A stretch of DNA of 64,000 nucleotides from Lophius americanus (Eukaryota > Chordata > Actinopteri > Lophiiformes > Lophiidae): assembly GCA_037951165.1 (NCBI GenBank), contig JBBDHG010000015.1, forward strand, positions 10,334,501 to 10,398,500. The letters run 5' to 3'. Shown here piece by piece: positions 58,601 through 64,000 of this stretch; position 1 is the stretch's first letter; each line of letters opens with the position of its first letter. The translations under genes and the position numbers were made by a program. A model generated the notes under the pieces. The model had not been told where the DNA came from and searched no databases. It worked only from the letters and a program-made list of their open reading frames with translations.

Positions 58601-61600
58601 GAGGCCTCTGATAAACCATTCAAGTATCCACTCAAAGGAAATGGTACTTTAAAAAGTGATTTGCATTATGAATACTAGACTTTAATGAGTTCTGGTTCCC
58701 TCCTGCATTCTAATACACCTACTTTTCTTCCCTTACAGCTTCACCTTCAATCCAAAGGAAGGCATAGATAATCCAGCTCTGGTCATCGGTGATGATCCTG
58801 GTCAGCTTAAGCCATATTTATACACTAGTTTTGCATGAACATTTCTCTGCGTTTCCCCCAGTGTTATTTTTGTGTGTGTCATTATGTGTGACAGAGTCGG
58901 ATCAGAGCTGTGTGCCTAGACTGTTCCAGCTGAAGCGTCTGCAGGGACAGAGTTTTGGATTCTATCTCCGGAAGGACCCAAGCAGCCCGGGTTTTGAGGT
59001 CAGGGATGTGGAGCCGTGGAGTCCTGCAGAGCGCAGTGGCCTCAGAGATGGAGACAGACTGTTGGAAGTCAACGAGGAATATGTGGATGACATGGACTTC
59101 GACAGGGTTAGTGTCCTTAATTTAGTAGAACACCAATCCGCCCATTTCCTCTTCAGAGTTAGATATCCAGACTTTTTCTGTGAGGAAATTTGTATATAAA
59201 TTTACTGAGCAGAATCAAATCTTACCTGGATGAAAGGTTACTAGTGATGCGTTTTAGTTAAATACCATTTCCTTATTAACTCTACCTACAGTTTTTAGAA
59301 CCACATTACCTCCTCTATTCCAGTTACCAGATAATCGCATCCGTCATGGTCCTGACCCAAATAGTATACGAGGTGGTTTGATAGCATCACACATCTGGTT
59401 GTGCGCTATTTCATTTATTCCATTCTGATGACACAACAGATTTGTTGTCTGTGTTTTATCCATCTGTACCTGCTATTACTTTAACTTGACTCTAACATTA
59501 ACATAATTATTTCATGTATGCAGGATAAGCGTGATTACATCAAGTAGGGCGGGAATGAGGAGATTTATTTGAGTTGACATGAACTGATAAGATTGAGTTT
59601 CCACTTCTCTTTGTCCTGATTTAAGTCAATTCTTGATGCAAGTTTTGTTTCTGTTGCTGTTGTCATTATTTTCACACAATGGGTTTTTTGTTTTTTTGAT
59701 TAATTTAATCAAATCATAGATAAGATAAGATTGGTTTCTTCCTGCGTTTGGGATTCTGGTACTTAGTGCTGAAAAGAAGCGAAAAACTGAATTTAAATTG
59801 GTATGGATAAACTTTATTTAGTAGGGTAATTAGTAGTATTTCTCTACAGCAAAATTTATTGACCAGACAAACTCTGTCATGGATGACATGGCAGAGTTGT
59901 GTTATATTCATTTCTGATAATTAATTCCCTGATTTAGGAAATATATACTTTATAAAAGTCACTTCTATAAACATTCGGTATTTTTTTTAATGAATGTATT
60001 ATTACTAAGTAGTTTGGAAGATGTCTACCAGTTGTGATTTTGGTATTGGCTAAATTAACCACAGGTGTGTGGACCATACTTCATTCTCAGCAGTTGAGAT
60101 TACAGATAACAGCCAGATGAAATGCACTTTTTGGCTATTCATGCACTTTACTGTTTTTCTGATTTGAAGCTCTGATCAGTCTAATAATGAGTAACGTAAT
60201 AAAATACATTGTACTGCAGGAGTGGGTGAAGTTGATACAATTGTGCTATTTACTAAAACTCACATAATATCACAGGCGCTCGTTTCACTCATATGTGCGT
60301 ATTTATTAATCAAGAAAATGCAGACGTTTATTCGCTGAATGATTTGGGGTTGTACTTACCTGACAGGTGGCAAGGAAGATCCAGTCATGTGGCCTACACC
60401 TGTTTGTCTTGGTGGTTAGGCGAGAAGAGTATGAACAGGTACTGAATCAATGTGACGTCAAATCTTTTCTATCTCTGTCTTCAATTCCACTCTGTTATCA
60501 TACACGGGTATGAAATACAGGACAGCCACATAACCTGCTTGACGACTCAGTTTAATCTTAAGGACAGTCTGAGGCTATTTACACAACCCTTTTGTTACAT
60601 TTGTTACCACACTTGTGAAAACAAATTGACGATACAGACCCACTTTGGCAGAGATTGTAATAGACGCCTTCACACAGAACAACAACAACAACATTATCAG
60701 ACTATCCAGTTTTGTCTCTGTGGAAGACTGAGTGAGTTTTGTAAAGCCCCTCCAGCAAACCGTACAATTGCAGCACCATTACTGTGATAGGTGGTAACTC
60801 CAAGTAACTCATCTACACTGCTTGAACATTCTTCTTCTGTGGTGTTGATTTTGAGAAGTTCCGTTGCCATCATCTGGACTGACATACGTATTACAGCGAT
60901 CTCAGTTACTTTTTGCAGATCCATGTGTACAAGGATCATTTCCATAAGGTTATCCTCGGAATGTGGAACTTAACAGTGAGAGATGACTTTTGTTCAGCAA
61001 GCATGACATGCAGACTATGTTGATTCTACACAGAGGGTGTGGCAGCACTTTTGCAGAGCAGCAGAACCTTCAGAGCTCCATCACTGTCTATGCGGATGAT
61101 CCAATCCCAAACACAGTAACACATGTAAAACATAAAGAAAATGTTTTAGGAGAATAAAGATTAGCTTCAGGTAATGAGCATGCTGATGAAGCACAATCTG
61201 TTGCATGACTTCTAAAGACAGATGGGTGTGTGAATTTCATCAGGCTGCAACTTTTATTAAGCATGTGAGATTCAGGGCAGATTGGACTATGGACTGTGGT
61301 GTTCTGTTCTGTTCTGTTAATTTCTTGGAAAAACATCAACATTTTCGCACTGTTACTGCTAAACCGTTCATAAGAATTCATTTTATTAACAGTCAAGGTA
61401 AATAGAGTCAAGGTGGCTAATAGAAGTACAACAAATGATGAAATATTGCATTTCCAGCTGACAGCTGCCTCCTCCAAATCTTGTTGGCAGAGGTTTTTAA
61501 ATTTGATTAAGTTCTGTGAAACTATGCAGACCTCTGTTCAGTCAAAGGAACTGGAAACACCTGACAAGGATCGAGTAATTCCTCCAGGAGTTAAATCCTA

Positions 61601-64000
61601 CTGATGCCTGTCTTCTCCAGGCCCTTTCTGATGGTGTGGATATGCAGATGCTGGCCAAGGCCTCTAAAGGCGAGGACTGGTCCAGACCCAGACTGTGTCA
61701 TGTCATAAAGAACACAGAGCACGGGTTGGGAATGAACATTATCTCACTGCCAGGTACTGAAACACTGCTGTCATTAGTGTTAACTAATCATTTAAAGGTT
61801 TTCAGAAGTCAACACAGACACGCAGAACTTGTGGGATTAAATATTTCACACAAAGCCAGCCAGTACAGAATTCAGCTGATGTTGCGATGACCCATTGAAC
61901 ATTACTGACTAAAATCCTGTCAATCAATTATTTTAGCTCACCAGATACACCTTGTGGTTGCATTTGTGTTACCACCAGAAATAGTTGACAAGATGTTACC
62001 ACGGTGGTAATCAGGTCGTGGATTTGAATTTGTAGATATCAGTAAAAAAAAATTTATGTTCTCCATTAGATATTTGATTTCATGGAGGAAAGAAATATTA
62101 ACCCGTTCCTTTTGTTAAAAAGTGAGAATTTTTTTGTACTTAATTTGCTTTATCAGTAGTTTTTGAGTTTTTTATGTAAAATGTTCTATTTAACATTAAA
62201 AAGAACATTAAAAAAAATCTACCTGGAAACCCTTTGCACCCAAATGTGATGACTCCCTGTCTGTCCAACACTTCCTGAATCCACTTAGTTGAATAAAATC
62301 TGTGTTTTTGTGTAAACAGACAATACAACAGACACACATTTGCAACATATCCTAATTGGTGGAGATACAAGTCAAGTGTTTAACTAACCTCTTGTGGTAG
62401 AAATGCGAGACTGAAAGAAAAAAACAAACAAATAAACAACACCTTGTTGTTGCCCTCTTGACCTTTAGATGTTCCGATTTAATGTAATTTCTTTGTTGAC
62501 TAATTATTATTTTTTGCAGTTGGGAATGATTCATTGTGAATTTCCCTGTCTAGTGTATCTCGGTGTTAAGTACAGATACTTTACTCTTCACCATACTGAA
62601 GACAATAACTGTATGGATGTGTGACCAGGTCAGAAGGGCCGGTACATCGTGAGCACGGTGACCGATGGTCCAGCAGAGAAAGCTGGAGTCCGAAGTGGAG
62701 ACCGACTGATCTGGATCAACAGTGTCATGGTGTCAACGCTCACACTCGCCGTCCTCAGCAGAACTGTATGAACGTTTCTCCTCCGCCACATTCTCCCGTG
62801 TGATTTTGTCAGAGGGATTCTTACAGTGTGTCTGGTTGTCAGGTGAAGAAGAGCGGGGACTCGGTGACAGTGCTTGTCATCGACAGCAACAGTGAGGGTT
62901 GCTACTTGAGGAGGAAGATTCCCATCCTCCCTGTGGTGGCAGAATGTCGCAGCCTCCCACACATGGCCAAAACCATGCATCTAGTCAAAGGACCTGATGG
63001 ATACGGCTTCCTGCTGAGCTATCGGAAGTTGTTAGTAACTGAATATAGAGGTGAGAGATACACAGACACACCAACCTAATGGAGCCCACCCACACCATTT
63101 TATATATTATCGATCCATTCATTTTCCTCCACTCATCTGGGATCAAGTTGCAACATGCCAAGAGGGGTATTCAAGACATCCCTCTCCCAAGCATCGTGCT
63201 CCAGCTCGTCCCTAGGGATCCTGAGGTGTTCCCAGGCCAGAAAAGGTTTATAATCCCCCCAGCACACTTTGGGTGTAACTTGGGGTCTCCTCCAACTTGG
63301 GTGGCCTGAAAAACCTCCAAACAGAGGAGCCCTGGAGGCATCCATAACAGATTTCCTAACCAACCAAGCTTGCTCCAACGTACTTGAAGGAGCAGCGGCT
63401 CCACACAAAACACTCTCCGTATTTCCACGCCTGATCTCTCAGGCAGAAACCAGACACCCTGTGAAGGCAGCTCATTTAGACGCTTGTATCCTTGACCTCA
63501 TTCTTTCGGTCACAGCCCATTGAAGTGAGGTGAAGGTTGGAACATAGATCAACTACTAAATTCAACAACACTCCCAAAAAGCCCCCCCCCTCAAAATGGA
63601 ATATAATTATGAAAACTTAACCACGAAGCTCCTCAAACTTTTTTGGAACCTTTCTCTGACTCTCTTGAAATTCTTAACCCCGCCAATCCTGTGTAGAACC
63701 AGTCCATATGCTGATGGAGGTGGATGTGGGGAGTCCAGCAGATGTGGCAGGGATGAAGGACGGAGACCTGCTGTCAACTGTAAATGGAGAACCTATTGAG
63801 TCTCTGAAACACGAGGAAATTGTCAGCAGGATTAAAAACAGTGGTGATGAAGTCACCCTCACCTCAATATCTTTAGCAGGAAGAGACTTTTACAGGAAGG
63901 TAACAGCTGTCAAATCCTTTCACACATTTGACTCATTATACAGATACTGTATAAAAAACTTGTATTTAACTACTATTTGTTGCAGTTAGGTATTTCTCCC
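55672..64000 (+). CDS. pdzd3: PDZ domain-containing 3 (NHERF4/IKEPP), 3' end beyond the window
   Basis: The CDS joins 55672-55685, 58739-58800, 58895-59106, 60367-60438, 61621-61753, 62629-62765, 62843-63050, 63697-63899 and 63986 onward (1041 nt plus 15, about 352 codons so far). All introns are GT-AG and phases close. The protein is a cytoplasmic/apical-membrane scaffold of the NHERF family; mammalian PDZD3 binds guanylyl cyclase C and transporters (established). N-terminal MEFPRFTFNPKEGIDNPALV leads to PDZ1 (about 34-115, ligand loop SFGFYL), PDZ2 (about 144-226, GLGMNI) and PDZ3 (about 254-340, GYGFLL). Mammalian PDZD3 has four PDZ domains, so the rest should lie beyond 64000. Its position just downstream of nlrx1 on the same strand matches human 11q23.3 and separates it from pdzk1. 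Confidence 0.92.
56405..56485 (+). repeat. Short dispersed repeat with (AAT)n head
   Basis: (AATAATAAT)n followed by ACATTTCATTTATAATGCACTTTACATTTG and CTCAAAGTGCT, a fish SINE-tail-like motif. It sits in pdzd3 intron 1; the rest of that 3-kb intron holds nothing I can identify. Confidence 0.5.
58739..58800 (+). CDS. pdzd3: pdzd3 coding exon 2
   Basis: 62 nt encoding FTFNPKEGIDNPALVIGDDP. The acceptor is TTCCCTTACAG and the donor CCTG|GTCAGC (weaker). The next intron is only 94 nt. Confidence 0.92.
58895..59106 (+). CDS. pdzd3: pdzd3 coding exon 3 (PDZ1)
   Basis: Encodes LFQLKRLQGQSFGFYLRKD, EVRDVEPWSPAERSGLRDGD and RLLEVNEEYVDDMDFDR. This is most of PDZ1, with the carboxylate-binding loop SFGF. 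The donor is AGG|GTTAGT in phase 0. Confidence 0.95.
60367..60438 (+). CDS. pdzd3: pdzd3 coding exon 4 (end of PDZ1)
   Basis: 24 codons: VARKIQSCGLHLFVLVVRREEYEQ region, the last helix and strand of PDZ1. The acceptor is CTTACCTGACAG and the donor CAG|GTACTG. Confidence 0.93.
61621..61753 (+). CDS. pdzd3: pdzd3 coding exon 5 (linker, start of PDZ2)
   Basis: Encodes ALSDGVDMQMLAKASKGEDW, then PRLCHVIKNTEHGLGMNI. The acceptor is CTTCTCCAG and the donor CCAG|GTACTG. Confidence 0.94.
62629..62765 (+). CDS. pdzd3: pdzd3 coding exon 6 (PDZ2)
   Basis: Encodes QKGRYIVSTVTDGPAEKAGV, then SGDRLIWINSVMV. The donor is ACT|GTATGA and the following intron is only 77 nt. Confidence 0.95.
62843..63050 (+). 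CDS. pdzd3: pdzd3 coding exon 7 (end of PDZ2, start of PDZ3)
   Basis: Encodes VKKSGDSVTVLVIDS, the inter-domain PILPVVAECRSLPHMAKTM, then LVKGPDGYGFLLSYRK. The donor is AGAG|GTGAGA. Confidence 0.95.
63110..63430 (-). mobile_element. LINE relic (family L, copy 6) in pdzd3 intron 7
   Basis: On the minus strand it encodes LLLQVRWSKLGWLGNLLWMPPGL and LEVFQATQVGGDPKLHPKCAGG, matching the RPRTRW region of copies 2 and 4, and ends with the CATCCATTCATTTTCC-type tail at the left. It is antisense to pdzd3 and fills about half the intron. Confidence 0.7.
63697..63899 (+). CDS. pdzd3: pdzd3 coding exon 8 (PDZ3)
   Basis: Encodes MEVDVGSPADVAGMKDGDLL, then ESLKHEEIVSRIKNSGDEV and FYRK. The acceptor is CTGTGTAG and the donor AAG|GTAACA. 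Confidence 0.95.
63986..64000 (+). CDS. pdzd3: pdzd3 coding exon 9, first five codons (cut by window end)
   Basis: After the acceptor TTTGTTGCAG the frame reads LGISP, fitting the conserved L-LSP that follows PDZ3 in human PDZD3. The exon continues beyond the window. Confidence 0.75.

Overview
This is vertebrate nuclear DNA, almost certainly from a ray-finned (teleost) fish. Coding sequence is sparse and split by GT-AG introns. The rest is AT-rich and carries microsatellites, Tc1-like transposon relics, 5'-truncated LINE relics and a tRNA-headed SINE-like repeat of kinds common in teleosts. Nothing in it is bacterial or plasmid-like. All product names come from recognising the translated proteins; no search was run.

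Four protein-coding genes can be assembled at exon level with all phases closing. (1) kcnj13 (Kir7.1 inward-rectifier K+ channel), + strand, coding exons 8006-8522 and 10312-10895, 366 aa, probably with a separate non-coding first exon ending at 773. (2) efhd1 (swiprosin-2 type mitochondrial/cytoskeletal EF-hand protein), - strand, four coding exons between 28674 and 19680, 233 aa; kcnj13 and efhd1 converge. (3) nlrx1 (mitochondrial NOD-like receptor), + strand, eleven coding exons from 31292 to 43561, 962 aa, complete. (4) pdzd3 (NHERF4/IKEPP PDZ scaffold), + strand, nine coding exons from 55672, running off the right end after about 352 codons (three PDZ domains visible).

Layout: 1-773 putative kcnj13 promoter and first exon; 774-7959 long 5' intron; 7960-11120 kcnj13; 11121-19160 intergenic with Tc1 and LINE relics; 19160-28674 efhd1; 28675-29911 a roughly 1 kb divergent interval between efhd1 and nlrx1 with strong hairpins; 29911-43720 nlrx1; 44478-47815 a broken L1-like retrotransposon; 47816-55650 repeat-rich intergenic DNA; 55658-64000 pdzd3.

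The order is notable. In human, EFHD1 and KCNJ13 are neighbours at 2q37, and NLRX1 and PDZD3 are neighbours at 11q23.3; here the two pairs lie side by side. The genes do not form a pathway: Kir7.1 and PDZD3 are membrane-transport proteins (channel and scaffold), while EFHD1 and NLRX1 are mitochondria-associated regulators. I see no previously undescribed biological system. The points most worth a second look are translation-control details (a nine-codon uORF whose stop overlaps the nlrx1 start; two overlapping, out-of-frame ATGs at the pdzd3 start), the hairpin-rich efhd1/nlrx1 divergent interval, and a possible transposon-derived coding exon at 50622-50897.
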